Source: Salvator merianae | Taxonomy: Eukaryota > Chordata > Lepidosauria > Squamata > Teiidae | Direction: 5' to 3' | DNA length: 64,000 bases | Assembly (NCBI GenBank): GCA_003586115.2 | Contig: QVOM02000112.1 | Span: 104,200,941 to 104,264,940, forward strand | In this document: positions 44,141 through 56,525 of the stretch, one piece after another | How positions within the stretch are numbered: position 1 is the first letter of the stretch | Layout: the number at the start of each line of letters is the position of its first letter | Notes under the pieces: model-generated | What the model was told of the DNA's origin: nothing | Seen by the model: the letters and a program-made list of their open reading frames with translations, nothing else | The model's database searches: none | Program-made: the position numbers and the translations under genes

Positions 44141-47100
44141 ATCTTTTCCAAGCGTGCCTTCCTACTTCAGCCTCGAATTGAGATATGCTCTCCATCAGAG
44201 CTCAGCAACCATTGTAAAAAACATGGTTTTGTTTTTTATTTCACTGTTCCTGAAGCAAGAAAATAAAATGTTTTCAGGTGGCATTGTCGTTGATAATTTT
44301 CCCTCTAAAATTCATTCCCAAATTATATGATGATATGTTGGGCTGGTTCTGTGCCTTTACTAAGTGGTCACTTAACATGTTCTATTTGAGCAGTGTGCAT
44401 GATGAACTCCAGCAGGAGTCTACATTTCTTTTTAAGTTTCTTTATTGCTTTATGAATCCTGTTTCAGGCTGCATTCACCTGGCCAAAAAATGCCACCTCA
44501 TGAGCATCTCTGGACTCACCAGCCAAATGGGCCCCCTCTCTATTGGTTTACAGGTTGCCCTGGAGCTACAGAAACCATCCTTGGAGTCATCTTAACCCTA
44601 AGCCAGGATAAATGACTCTGAGGCAGTTGGTTAAGCAACTCACCTCCTCCTATGTGGAGTTGCAGAGGAGGGAGGAGGTGAATAAATGGGCTGATTTCTG
44701 CCTGTGCCACTTTTGTAAGTAGACTAAAAATGGCCGACTTTGGGGGCATTTCTGGTCCATCTGAAATGCAACACAGACAGAAACTTCACAGTAGTGGATC
44801 TTTCATTCCACTGCTGTGAGAATTTCAGGGGTCTCCATCCACCATGGCATGGGTTGTTTGCCAGGCATGGATGTTGTTTGAAGATTCCATACTGGATCAC
44901 CTTTACTAATATCCAGGAATATGCATCCCATAGCACTGTTGCATCTCACCCAATTAGTCAGCTACCATGGTGCTGCTCTGGTATGCTGATAGGCTTAAAT
45001 ACCACTGAGGCATCTCAGCTCATCTTCCTCCTCAGTCCCTCGAGTCGTGAGTGAGTCTGTAATGCATTGTAATGTTATTGTTGATGTTTGTATTTTAGAT
45101 GCTTTTTCTTTAAGGGGTGGGGTTATGCTAATAAGGGGAAGAGAGTAGTCAGTTGTTACTGTTGTTGAGAGTGACTGGTTAGTTGCTATTGTTGGATTAT
45201 TCAGAATCAGAAAGAGACAGGGTTAGAAGTAAAAAGCTGCCAGGATAAGTCAGGTCATTTGATTGGAAGGCAGGCAGAAATTCCATGGGTAGAATGGAGA
45301 AGGTGCACCATCAGCACAGCAGGCAACCGGGGTTTCAGTACAAGTCAAAGAAAACACACCCATTTCCCTGAAAATGAATTTCGTCTCTCATTGTCTAGAT
45401 GGCCCATAAAATGCAGCCAGGTGGAGCTACTATGTCAGTTTGTAGGACTGGAAAGTGAATGTTTGGAGAAGGGGTGAGAAGAAGAAAAGGTAGATAACTG
45501 AAACTTCTAGCAACCCTTCTGGATGTGTTTATAAATGATATCAGAAAGAACATTTTTTAAAAAATGAAGGTTTTGTCCCTTTCCGTAGCCACCTTTTTAA
45601 AAAATAGGATCAGGGAGAGAATATTTTGTGACCTGGACTATTGGAATGAATGATGTTGTGCAAAATGAGGAAATGTGGTTAAAAAGAGGGACAAGGCAAA
45701 ATCTGATTCCTCATATTAAGCTGGTTCGTGGGCTTCTCTTGAAGTCCACTCATATTGGCTGCCACTATTATATATACTTATAGCCAACAGTTCATCAGGA
45801 ATTATTGGCTATTGTACTCTTTATTGACTAGTGTCTGTGATTACCTAACAATTGTTTTATTTTTAATTGTGTTTTTGACAGTTATATTTTGATGTTTATT
45901 GTCTCACCTAGAGACCTTCCACTCTCAGTAAAAGGCATGGTATAATTAAAAAAAAAATACTACTTAATAAAGTTAACCCCTCAAATAAACTGAAACCAAA
46001 AATCAAATAATTAAGTTCATCTAATTGACTGAGCAACTCAAAAACCTAAGACAAATTTCTGTGGGGTTGTGGTTTTTTTTTGTAATATGGAGTACAATAC
46101 TTTTGTAAAGTTTCACATTAAAAACATTTAAACATAAAAGAGAGGGAGAGAGAAAGAATGATAAAGAAAACAAAGAAAAATAAAAATGGAATTACATGAA
46201 TTTGTTGTATAGAAAGCTGCTGGTAACCATTTGTCTTTTAGATAAGCATGTTGAATACTGAAGTTGATAAGTCATGCATTCTTCAAACAATGGAAGTGTA
46301 AGTAGGACTTCAATGTTTGTACTAATGGGACTATATGCCAATCCTTCCAGTGTTTAAGTTATTTTTTGCAACAGTGACAGAATTGACCATCAAGTCCTAA
46401 GATGTAGGAGTATAATTCAGAATATGAGCATCTGAAAATCTAAAGGAATTCCCCAATAAATAGTTTATATACCTGATAATATCTTCCCAGAAAGACATCA
46501 CTTTAGAAGAACACTGCTAACACATATGTTTGAACAATGCATTATATTCTTTACATCTCTAATATTTACATGTTTCAACCATGACTTTACTATACAAATG
46601 TTGCAGCACTGAGTAACTCTGAAATTGTGTTATTTTAGATCACTCTCTAGCACATAAGAACATTTCCAATGCAAATTATCAAATGCAGAATAGCTTAACA
46701 TTTTCCAGAAAAGACTGCATCGCATCTCAGCATGTGCCTAAAGAGACAATATACTCCTGAGTTATAAGGGATTGAAGAGGAAGAAATCTGCAGCTGTTTG
46801 GGGACTGAGAAACCAGTACACTGTGCACACTGGAGTATTTTAGAGGATGTACAAAGATGCTTCCTACATTTCTTGTTTGTTGGAAAGCTTCTATTTCTGC
46901 AGACACTAACACAAACCTCCAGGAGCAAGTTGTCTTGAAATGAGGAGGATTTACTTCCATGAAGATGTGCCCAAGAGAGAATGAGCAAGATTAAATGTTT
47001 TGGTGATAAGCATCTATATTTGACTTTGGCACCTTTTGAACAGTGTAAATAAAAGTATTTGTAAGGCACTATAAAGAGCCAACCCATATGCAGAACAAAA

Positions 47101-47929
47101 AGCAGTCCCACAGCATCTGCGATAGGAAACACATCTGTCTTCTGTCCAATTCCTTTCCTAAATGTCATCCTGAATCAGGTTTTATGGGGGTATCATAAAT
47201 ACCCTTTTCTGTTTGAATCCCTGAGTTAACAATGCCCCCTGTGACTACCAACACAAGATGTTGCATTGAGGAAAGAGGTGCACTGAAGTAAGAAGAGATC
47301 TTTGTGACAGTATCTCCCAGTATGGTCCCCATGCCCAGCTAATCACATTAGCATGAGAGTGAAGAGGTGGCCAATGGACAGCCACATAAAGAGGGAGAGA
47401 AAAGCAAGACTAATCTTGTTAAAAGGGAAGCAAAGATAGACGCTACTTTTACACAGTGGCTTATAATGACCCAATTTTCCCAGGATCGGCATCACCTGTA
47501 TAACTTGGGAGAATGTAGGCTGTCTGGGGCATTTTCCTTTTCTTCTACACTTGTCCAAACTCCTAAACATGCACAAACTGATCTTCTGCAGGAGGTTTCA
47601 TTTTAAAGCAAATCCTTTTTTTAGAAACTTGGCTCGCCAATTTGCTTGTGATTTGGTTTATACACACGCACACTTATGCTTTCTAACATACACAGAAATA
47701 TTTTTATCGGTTTCAAGATCCTCACCATCTTCTGCATTTTCCTGCTTTGTGCAGATCTCAAGGACTTTTAAACCAAAATGCTTCCTTGATGCATTAATCA
47801 GTAGAATTTTAACAAAGGTCCCAGGTTGAATAGGCTGCTCTGGATGCCAGAAGAGGAATGTGTTCTGCTTCAATAACATAAGAAGCTTTTACATTAGTTA
47901 TTTTAATTTTGGTACTGTGGCCGTTTTTA
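44141..47929. other. Intergenic, no gene recognised
   Basis: 3.8 kb, AT-rich, with few recognisable repeats. The - strand holds open frames at 46695-47168 and 47658-47879. The second is noted among the findings but no family is recognised and no flanking exons are convincing. Confidence 0.45.
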
Positions 47930-48078
47930 CATTGGGTCTTATTCCAGATTAAATCATGAAACAGAGACCTGCTGCCTGCATGCTAGTGCAGACTACAGCA
48001 GGCCCTTATTCCAGATTATATCCCAGAATAGGGAGCAGTTGTCTGCAGGCTAGTGTAGACTATGGCAGGCTCCTGTAA
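47930..48078. mobile_element. MITE family A, two half copies in tandem
   Basis: Two consecutive head-to-tail left halves: CTTATTCCAGATTAAATCAT and then CTTATTCCAGATTATATCCC, each followed by a GCATGCTAGTGCAGACTA-like segment. These are half-palindromes rather than a complete element. Confidence 0.6.
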
Positions 48079-48473
48079 AGTGCCCTTTATAGGAGCCAAA
48101 GGCAGCTTCCACACAGACTGCAAGTCACTTAACTGCTGCACAGTCCACAGATGCCACTGGTGAACTTGGGATCTGCATACTACAGTAGTCCCTAAGAGGC
48201 CACTCCTTCCAGGGAACGCTCCATGCACACAATGTTGGAAGCTGGTGTACTCCCTGACATGAAAATGGTGCTAGGCAGCACACCAACAGGAAATCATTTT
48301 AAAGCAGTTTCATGAGCATTCCTGGTGGTTGACAGGTAGACTGGGCCAAGTGGCATGTGGAGCTTGGCACCATTTCACCAGATTCCAAGAAATAGTCCTG
48401 GAAATGGGCCACGTGCAGCACACTGCAAAAATAACCCATCCTAACCTGCAACTTCAAGGGCCTGGAAACATTT

Positions 48474-48988
48474 GGCCTTTTCGCACTTTCCACCTTAGAA
48501 AGGGATGGTTATCCCATTCTAAAGTGGAATAGACCACACAGCACGGACACTGTCTGCACTGCATGGCTAGAAACCTTACCTGAAGCCAGCTACTGGCATT
48601 CACAGTGCAAATGCCGGAAGACGTGCTTGATCCTTACCATGGCAGCAGCCGGAAAGCACCTGGCTGCTGCCATGGTGACTGGCAGCTCTGTGCAGCACAC
48701 AGCCACACACAGGTGCAATTGCCTAATTGAGCCTGCGCGATCTGGCCCATGCAATGCCCCTGTTGGCCCCAGATAATACCCTGATCGGGCTCGATTGTCC
48801 GATTGTGCAGGCACATTCAGTGCATTGCACCAGCCCGGTTGCAGGAGGTGACTAATTAGTGCTCTACAGGTATCCGTGATTGGGAGCAGCTGTAGCCCAC
48901 TCCTAGCTGCTTGGGCCTCAACAAGGTGTGGACGCACTTGACTAGCAAGCTTTCTAGATGCTTGATAGTAGCAAGTGTGAACAGGCCC
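48474..48988. mobile_element. DNA element family C, full-length
   Basis: 515 bp. Starts GGCCTTTTCGCACTTTCCAC and ends AGCAAGTGTGAACAGGCC, an inverted pair. The interior shows GGACACTGTCTGCACTGCAT, CATGGCAGCAGCCGGAAAGC and TATCCGTGATTGGGAGCAG. Best-preserved copy of the family in the window. Confidence 0.75.
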
Positions 48989-49136
48989 TTTCATGCCCAG
49001 CCTCCAGAGTTGCAAATGGACCAGCAACCATCATGTGGATAACTGTTGGCACAGTCCCCACCAGCTTGACTTTCCTGGCCCAAACTGCTTGATCTGGGCC
49101 AAGAAAGGTGTTTGTGCTACCCACTAATGCACAGAA

Positions 49137-50315
49137 TGGCCGTGTTCCGACACGGCATGTAATCAGTTTACAGGCCGTCTTCAGTTCCCGCTGACCCGAC
49201 ATGATCTTGCCGTTCCGTAGTTTTTCTGGACTAAATTGGCAAAATCCGGACTACTTTGTATTCGGATTTAATGAGTTCTCAAGCCATTCCAGATCGCTAG
49301 CGCGCTTTACTTTGTGATGTGGGAACAGGGAAGGAGACTATTTGGCAGGGACTGTACTTTTTGGGGGGCATGCAGAGGGAGGGATCCCCATTTTGTGCCG
49401 TCCAATGACAGAATTTGTGGGTGGGCAGGAAGCGCAGTAGTTTCCTCTGCCTCTGCTATCCCCCCTTCCATGGCTGCCAGGGGAAAAGAAACTGTCCTCC
49501 TTTTTACTTCGCTAAGCTTTATCCTCCATTCGACACTGCCAGGAAGAAATTAAAGGCTTCCTCCACTTCTGTCTGCTCTTTAAACCAAAAAATAAACTGC
49601 ACCTGTTTGGGGTTGCAGTCCTCTTGCCCCAACAAAAAACCCACTCAAGATGAGGTTTGCCGTCGGCAGCACACAGCTACACAGCAGGGACACATGCCAC
49701 TGTGGATGTCTCGGGGGGAGATGAGGCAGAGTCCATTTGCTGGCGATGAACTGCACTAACAAGATAATAGAGCCCCCCCACGTTCCCCCCCACGTTTCCC
49801 CTTCGTCACGGACCTCTCCCTGCTTTTGTGCTACTTTTAAATTGCGCAATTGCGCAAAAGTGCACTTGCAAGGGAGCAGAAATCGCCATCAGCCCTTTAA
49901 AAAGCTTAATTGTGCAGTACACATAGTTTTAAAGTTCTGCTTGTGTAGATAGAGGCTATATTGGGGAGAAGGAGCAAATAGCAAATGACTAGTAACGCTG
50001 CCAAGTGAATCCATGTTCTGAGGCAGCAGCGGAGACATACGGAGAGCAGAGCTTGACTTTCCTGCCCCTGTGACGTCAAGATTTGAACGTTGGGACTGCA
50101 GCCAATCACTGACTGCACAGGGAGGAGAATTTGATGAGGGGTGGAGGCAGAAAAGGTACTGTTTCTCCGTGCCAAGCACGGGAAATAACAGTGTGGGAAC
50201 GAGCAAGTACGAATTGAGTCCGTGTTAAACTGTAACTGTGGGAACGATCAGAAGACGAATTCAGTCCTTGTACTCTTCTGATACGGATTAAATTTACGAT
50301 GTCGGACCGCGGCCA
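49137..50315. mobile_element. DNA transposon with inverted ends, about 1.2 kb
   Basis: Left end TGGCCGTGTTCCGACA; right end ATGTCGGACCGCGGCCA, complementary over about 15 bp with two or three mismatches. Left side carries AATCAGTTTACAGG and the region past the right end carries AACAGTTTACAGGACAACC. There is no transposase-like frame, so it is non-autonomous. Confidence 0.6.
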
Positions 50316-50697
50316 ATGTGAAAATAACCAAATATAACAGTTTACAGGACAACCTTTTTCATAAGCATATCCCACTGTTTTCATTGGGGCTCACTCCCAT
50401 CTGTGTGCACATGATTTCATAAATACAATACATTTTCATTCAAAAGTAAAGATTAAGGTGTTGATCAGGACTTACTCCCAGGTAAGTGTAAATTGGATTG
50501 TTGACTTTGTCATGAAAGAAAGAAGGATATATAAATAGAGTTTTATAAGTTAATGGAACTAAATAATATCTTGAAAATATATGATCAAATCGATCATAAC
50601 AGGCAAAGTCCAGGCACCATTGTGCATACTCGGGATTGGACAATCTATGCTTTTTGTAGGGCTACACCTAACATGCTTCTTGCTGCGCTGCCAGATG

Positions 50698-50870
50698 GTT
50701 TTTACCTCATCTGACGGCCTTTTGTGTTATTGTGGCTGTTCGAAAATACCCAGATGTTGTTGGCAAGCACCCATCCATTTCCCTTTGTTTTTTTCCCCAT
50801 GGTTCCTAGCATCTGGGTATTTTTGAACAGCAATGATAACATGAAGAGCTGTCAGATGAGGTAAAAACTT
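50698..50870. mobile_element. MITE with 60-bp inverted arms
   Basis: The left arm contains TTTTTACCTCATCTGACGGC and GGCTGTTCGAAAATACCCAG; the right arm contains CTGGGTATTTTTGAACAGC and GCTGTCAGATGAGGTAAAAA. Only about 50 bp separate the arms. A related TTTTTACCTGCATCTAGAG occurs at 51013. Confidence 0.7.
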
Positions 50871-51228
50871 ATGATTGGATACCAAAAATCTGGCGTTGTT
50901 GCTGGTTTCCTGTAGTAGTGACGTTATGGATTTTCAAACTAATCCAGGACTATATTGGGAATGCCACAGTTATGTGTAGCATTCCCGGTATAGTCCTGAG
51001 CAAATCATAAGTTTTTACCTGCATCTAGAGACACCCTAAAATTTTGTTCTGAAGCTACAGCTTGTGCGAGGTTTAGGAGCTGATGAAGCTGCATCCTGTA
51101 AGAATATGCCACCTTTGTGCAAATAGTTACACTAGCTGCCAATTTATTCCCAAGCAATTGTTGAGGTTTTTCTGTTGGCATAAAGCCCTAAATGTCTAGG
51201 CCAGACTTTCTGAAGGACCTTATCTTAG

Positions 51229-51565
51229 ACCCTGTCCAGACAGGGCCTAAAATGTAAGATAATCCTGGGGCTATATGATTGTCATATCCGTGACAATCCC
51301 AGCACAGTCCCACGAAAACGGGGAGAATCCTGATAACACAGGATTTATCTTTGGGATAAAGCAATATCCACTGTGATATCCTGTGATCTTTGACCTGGAA
51401 ATGCACATTGCGCATGCACAGAGCTTAAACTGGGCCAGAAATGGCCGCTATGCACAACGAGCGGCAGCAATCACATACTTCCAGGTATTCTGCACCACTG
51501 AAATACCTAGATGTATGCAGCGTGTCCTTGTGGGAGCAAGAGTCCAGACAGGTAAGTACCTGAGC
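51229..51565. repeat. DNA element family D, decayed
   Basis: Starts near CCCTGTCCAGACAGGGCC. Interior CACATACTTCCAGGTATTCTG and ATACCTAGATGTATGCAGCG match the inverted copy at 39907. Confidence 0.5.
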
Positions 51566-51673
51566 TTGCCTAGTGAGGTTGCCCTGCTGTTCAGCAGAAA
51601 CCAGCATGAGGCAACAGTGAGAAGCAAACAAGCTCTTGAATTTTTCTCCTCACTGCCTAGAAACAGCCTTACA

Positions 51674-51840
51674 CTAGGACTGTCATATGAAAAAGTGAAC
51701 AATGCTTCTGAACCTTAAATAGTTGTTCAAAAGAGGAAATATCAGTAGATATAATCTGCATTACACGCTACACTTGCTGGAATTCTTTACAGGCATTAAA
51801 GATAGAGAAGCCCTGTTCTCTCTCCCATATGGCAACCCAA
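51674..51840. mobile_element. MITE, CCATATGG-end family, copy 1
   Basis: Ends show ACTGTCATATGAAAAAG and CTCCCATATGGCAACC. The interior GCATTACACGCTACACTTG matches the copy at 52032. Confidence 0.6.
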
Positions 51841-52031
51841 CCCAAATTGACCCACCCAATACCTGAGACCTGCAGGTAGGAACCACCTGAATGTGCAGCT
51901 GCCTCTGAGGGTTTACTTGATAGGCAAAGGAAGCTCCTTTTTTATTTCAGTGTTCAGCCTGGACAACTGCCTCCCTCACTGCCACAGCTTATAACATGTA
52001 AGACCTATTACATATACTCAAGCATTTACTC

Positions 52032-52203
52032 AGGTTTACCATATGGAAAAGAGGACAGGATTTCTGCACCTTTAAAAACTGTATGAAAGAGGGAATTTCA
52101 GCATGTGTAGCTTGTAACGCAGGAAACACCTGCTGAAATTTCCCCTCCAGCACAACTGTTAAAGGACCAGGAACCCTGCTCTCTTTTCCATATGGTAACC
52201 CTA
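52032..52203. mobile_element. MITE, CCATATGG-end family, copy 2
   Basis: Left end AGGTTTACCATATGGAAAAG and right end CTTTTCCATATGGTAACCCT are inverted copies. The interior has AATTTCAGCATGTGTAGC and, inverted, GCTGAAATTTC. A third fragment lies at about 4000-4072. Confidence 0.75.
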
Positions 52204-53560
52204 ATTTACTGGTCTTTAATAGAGTCACTATTAGAGTTGCAGCTTCAGCTCATTGTGTTGTATTGTTTTAACATACTGATTTTAGAGTTCATATTGCTTT
52301 ATACTTCCTGGGAATTTTGAGCAAGCATTGCCTAAATATTCTAAATAAATAACTCCAGAGTAAGCTACAAAGCCAACTTAGCAAAGTGAAAAATGAGCAC
52401 TTATACCTAAATTGAGGGCTTTTGCTACATGAAGAAGGCTTGATGTCACCCTCTGAAAGAAGCCTCCAAAACCACCGGGAGAAGATGGTTTACCCACACT
52501 ACATTTGGTCTCTCTCCTCCTCTTCCATCATTCCAACTTCCCCTTCTCCCTCCCTGTTTCAGCCATAATGGCTGAAAGAAGGGATTCCAGGCAAGCAGGT
52601 GCAGCCAGCACCACACTGTCATTCCCAAAGAAGGGGCAGGGGAACCTACCCTGGAGATGAAAATGCAGTGCGGAGTGCACCACCTGACCCCATTCTTTGT
52701 GTGGGAATTCCTCTGACTACCTGGCTTTTGTGAGCCTTCTTCACTCTAAAGACGATCTCAGAGTCGAAAATCCTGCTTTCCTTTTGAGCAGTGAGATGTG
52801 GGCACCTGCAGGCAGTAGTTTGTGCCTTTGTGTGTCTGCCTTTTATTTTTTTTTTGGATCAGAAAATGACATTTCACCTGTGATAGATCAAGGAAACATT
52901 CACCACAAAATACCATATAAGGAGAGACTGCCTCGAGCTTGATATTGCTTCCACATGGACCAGGGACCTTTCTGCGCAGATTATGAAGTGGTCCAGAGGC
53001 TTCTCCTCCACACAGTTGGTATGGGATAGGGGAAGCCGTGCCTCCTCCGAGCATACTCCATCTGCATGGACAAAGCAATAGAGCAAAATGGCACCCTATC
53101 CCACTCTACTCGTAGAACTTACAACAAAGTCAGCCACCACCACCACCCGTTCTGGAATATGGGGGCCCATTTTGGCATGCAACAAGAAATGCCACCAGAA
53201 GTCAGCACACCACCAAAACAGGCCCTCCTGGGATCTCATAAGAGGCTGGATACCAGCTCCAAGGGCTGGTCCAACCTTTGTAGTCAGTTGGTGGCCAAGA
53301 CTGGGTCAGTGGGGGCCACTCAGCATGCAGAGGGCCTCTAGCCCACACTAGGGCTAGTCCAGCCCAGCGTGAGCTGGACTACCTAGCATGGGATAGCACT
53401 GTGTGAGATAGTCATGCAAAAAGAGCCCAGTCTTCAGAGCAATGCCTCTGCTTCAGTTCTAACTTCCTTGATTTCTTCTCTATTTCTTCTCTCTGTCCCT
53501 CTTCAAACAGGACCTCTCCAACGCACAGTGCCTTCCAACACAGTAAAGGTCTGCACGGGG
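52204..53560. other. Intergenic, probably repeat-derived in part
   Basis: 52935-53430 has the look of a DNA element (GATAGGGGAAGCCGTGCC, then CCACTCAGCATGCAGAGGGC and a GGGCTAGTCCAGCCC palindrome), but its ends are not resolved. No gene. Confidence 0.4.
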
Positions 53561-53561
53561 A

Positions 53562-53850
53562 CAGTTGGCCCATAAGGACAAAGTGGGCAGTGTCATTGTG
53601 CCTCTTTATAAATCTATGGTGAGACCACACTTGAGGTGTGTTCAGACTAGGTATTCCAGTTGCCTTCTGGTGAATTTGACCCAGGGGGCCACACAGGAAA
53701 TAAGAAAATTTGCCTTATCCCACCTCCAAGTGCTTCCAAGCCTGTAAATATTCACCCCTTCAACAGCTGGGAGAAAAGATCTCTTGGGTCGCCTTAGAGC
53801 TGATTGGGGAGTTCCTCTACCAATCATAGCCTTGCAGAAACCCACTGGAC
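53562..53850 (+). mobile_element. CR1-type LINE ORF2 fragment
   Basis: GTGCCTCTTTATAAATCTAT then GTGAGACCACACTTGAGGTG is the standard CR1/L3 stretch encoding the segment before the ORF2 C-terminus. It is interrupted by stops. Confidence 0.6.
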
Positions 53851-54698
53851 AATCAATCAGGGAGAGAAGGGCACCAGTGAGCTCTTGCTGGCACCAGGAA
53901 CTTTTGAACTCAATTAAACAGATCGAAGGAAGTTAAAAGTGCAACTAAAAAAATAGTTCCTATTCTGCCTTCTGTACATAAAAAGCACATTAGACTTCGT
54001 ATGTTGTCTGTTAAAATGAAGAGGCTGTACTAAGAGGCTGTACTATGGGTGAGTGTTGAATCAGATCAACGAGTAACTGTGTTTGGAAGGCTTTTTTTCT
54101 GTGTGCTCAGAAATTAGTCTTTCCTTTTATTCAGGGATATAATCTGGAATAAGGCCCACTGCAGAAAGGGCACAAGCCTCCTCCTTCAGGTGGCTTCTCC
54201 TTCCTGTCTCCTCTTCTTTCTGTTTCTCTCCTTTCCTCTCCCTCCACTAATTTGCATGTTAGGCAAAACTCAGTCAGTCAAAACACACAAAGAAAAACAA
54301 GAAAATCTATTCATATAACAAATTTTCCATCTTATTTCTGGGGTGATCGGTGGTAAGCTTGTGCAAAGCCAAGCTTTTCAGTTCGTTGTTTGGATTTGTT
54401 TCTCTCGGTTAGCTTAGGTTATCTCTAACATTCTTGCCTTGTCACCAGGGCATAAAAGGCAACAATCATCCAGTGAGATAAAGTGGGACCTCCAATAAGG
54501 AAACAGAAAGACTCAAGGCCACTCAGCATTTTTCTCACGTCATGTCAACTGATTGAGATGTAAGATTAGATAGTTTAATTTACTATCCAAGCATTTACAG
54601 GCAGAAAGGTGTCATTTTTCCATCTGCGCCCCTAATCTGTGGATTTTCTTCTCAATCTGGAAAGGTCTGCTTGCAAAGGCCTTTCAGTTTTTTCTAAG

Positions 54699-55048
54699 GC
54701 CCTTTCTAGATTATATCCTGGAACAGAGGCCTGCCATCTGCAAGATAGTACAGAGTCTATAGCAGGTTCACCTGGGGGGCCCTGTCATGGGCCCTTTCTG
54801 CACTTGGCCTTATTCCAGATTATATCTTGGAATAGGGATCTGCCATCTGCATGCTACTTTGAACTATGGCAGGCCCCACCTGGGGCCTGCTATAATCTGC
54901 ACTAGCGTGTGGATAAGAGGTCCCTATTTTGGGATATAGTCCAGAATAAAGCCAAGTGCAGAAAGGGCCATGGTCTGCACTAGCATATGGACAGCAGGCC
55001 TCTGTTCCAGGATATAAACTAGAATAAGGCCCACTGTAGAAAGGGGCT
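54699..55048. mobile_element. MITE family A inserted into another family A MITE
   Basis: Outer halves: 54699-54787 (GGCCCTTTCTAGATTATATC) and about 54971-55048 (ending AGAATAAGGCCCACTGTAGA). Inner complete copy: about 54788-54970, starting GGCCCTTTCTGCACTTGGCC and ending AAGTGCAGAAAGGGCC. ATG stands on both sides of the inner copy, a likely 3-bp target-site duplication. A further half-copy end lies just left, at 54130-54172. Confidence 0.75.
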
Positions 55049-55292
55049 CAGGTTATAAATAGTATTTACTAAATACTCTCCAGTAATGGCTTGATTTTAT
55101 TTATTTACCGCCATTATTATTTCAGTCGTTTTTTTCACAATGGAGCTCAAGGCAGCTGCAGCTAGCACCTTGGCCAGCATACCCCAATATGGATATGAGA
55201 CTGGGGATCAAGACAGTAGTTCTCCTCTTTCCTTTCCCCACATCATACAAGGGAAGAACTTTCTCAAGGAAGAGGAAAACGATGAATGTGGG

Positions 55293-55585
55293 TTCCTGTT
55301 TACACTTTCCCCCTTAGAATGATAGAATTCGAAGATGGAAATAGACCCCGCAATGCGGCAGCCATCCACACTGCAAGCGCTGGAACAGCCTGGAACCGGG
55401 CTTCTAGCACTCGCAGTGTGAATGCTGGCCACCTGCCATGGTAGTAGCCACGGAAACGTTTGGCTGCTGCCATGGTAACCAGGGACATGCCGCACTACTG
55501 TGCAGCTGCAGCCACACTGTGTGGCAACCTGTAGCATTCACAGTGGGAAGTAGGATGCAAACGCTATGTACTGGGAACAATCCAG
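55293..55585. mobile_element. DNA element family C, partial
   Basis: Starts near TTTACACTTTCCCCCTTAGAA. CCGCAATGCGGCAGCCATCC and CATGGTAGTAGCCACGGAAA match the family interior; the right end is lost into a T-rich stretch at 55588-55613. Confidence 0.6.
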
Positions 55586-55613
55586 CTGATTGAAGATTTT
55601 TTTTTTTTTTTTT

Positions 55614-55885
55614 TTACACAATACACAGTTAAACTTTGGAATTTGCTACTATGAGATGTGGTACTGGCTACCAGCTTGGATGGTTGCGAAAAAGATTTGG
55701 AATGGTTCATGGAAGTCAAGGCTACCAATGGCCTTGGTAATAGGGGCAGGATACACTCAAAGGACAACCTCTTAGAAATGGCAAGCAGGGCAAGCTGTGT
55801 GGTCAGGTTCTCTCATTGGTATAGGACTCCTTGTCAAATAGCCCATATATTTAGCAATTCAAATGCAAATTGTTAGCATGGTTGC
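55614..55885 (+). mobile_element. CR1-like LINE fragment (5' piece)
   Basis: TTCATGGAAGTCAAGGCTAC and ACACTCAAAGGACAACCTC precede, in the same orientation, the CR1-like 3' end at 56430. The two pieces look like one copy split by the insertion at 55890-56420. Confidence 0.45.
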
Positions 55886-55889
55886 CTAA

Positions 55890-56378
55890 CAAATGTTTTG
55901 GGATTGTGAAAAAGTTGAAGTATTTTGGAAAAAGATAGAATAAGAAATTAATAAGATACTGCAGAATAATTATGTATAGAGCATATTCTGAATGATAGTA
56001 TCCTTAATGAAGCGGAGAAATTTATTTTGGATCAATTAATTTCAGCAGCACTAGCAGTTCTGGTATTCGGATGGAAAGATTCATCAAAATGGACTATGGA
56101 AAACTGGTATATCATCGATCAAATGAGATTACAAATAATGGATGAAATAAAAAGTATATAATTTACAATGTAGGAGAAGAGAAACAAGAGAGAAGTGGAC
56201 AAAAGTGGAAGAATATTTAAGGACAAACCTGGAGACTACAGACACATTTTAGTAGTTTCAAAGAGTCTTCCAATGAACAACAAAACCTAGGATTTTGGCA
56301 GGAACTGGGTGTGTGTGTTAAAAATATATTTATATAAGTTATGTATCAGTGGATAAACAGATGTATATATATTTTGTT

Positions 56379-56414
<36 letters not shown>

Positions 56415-56415
56415 G
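55890..56415 (+). mobile_element. Possible L1-type LINE 3' fragment with AAT microsatellite
   Basis: The + strand carries a broken coding stretch with GWKDSSKWTMENWYIIDQM-like and LQIMDEIKS words, reminiscent of the C-terminus of an L1 ORF2. An A/T-rich 3' region follows and ends in an AAT trinucleotide run at 56381-56413. The call rests on resemblance only. Confidence 0.45.
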
Positions 56416-56429
56416 TTCTCCTATTGGGC

Positions 56430-56525
56430 TTCCTTTTGCAGCTGGTTGGCCACTGTGAGAGCACACTGCTGAATTAGATGGGCTATGAATCCAAACCAGT
56501 GGGGCACTTCCTATGTTCTTAAAAT
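56430..56525 (+). mobile_element. CR1-like LINE 3' end
   Basis: GCTGGTTGGCCACTGTGAGA, GCTGAATTAGATGGGCTATG and CACTTCCTATGTTCTTA give the sense-strand 3' end of the repeat found inverted at 20826 and 25527. Confidence 0.65.

Noticed and set aside
46695..47168. 157-codon - strand frame
   Set aside because: Composition rich in Cys, Ser and Leu with no motif I recognise; overlapping frames suggest chance in AT-rich DNA.
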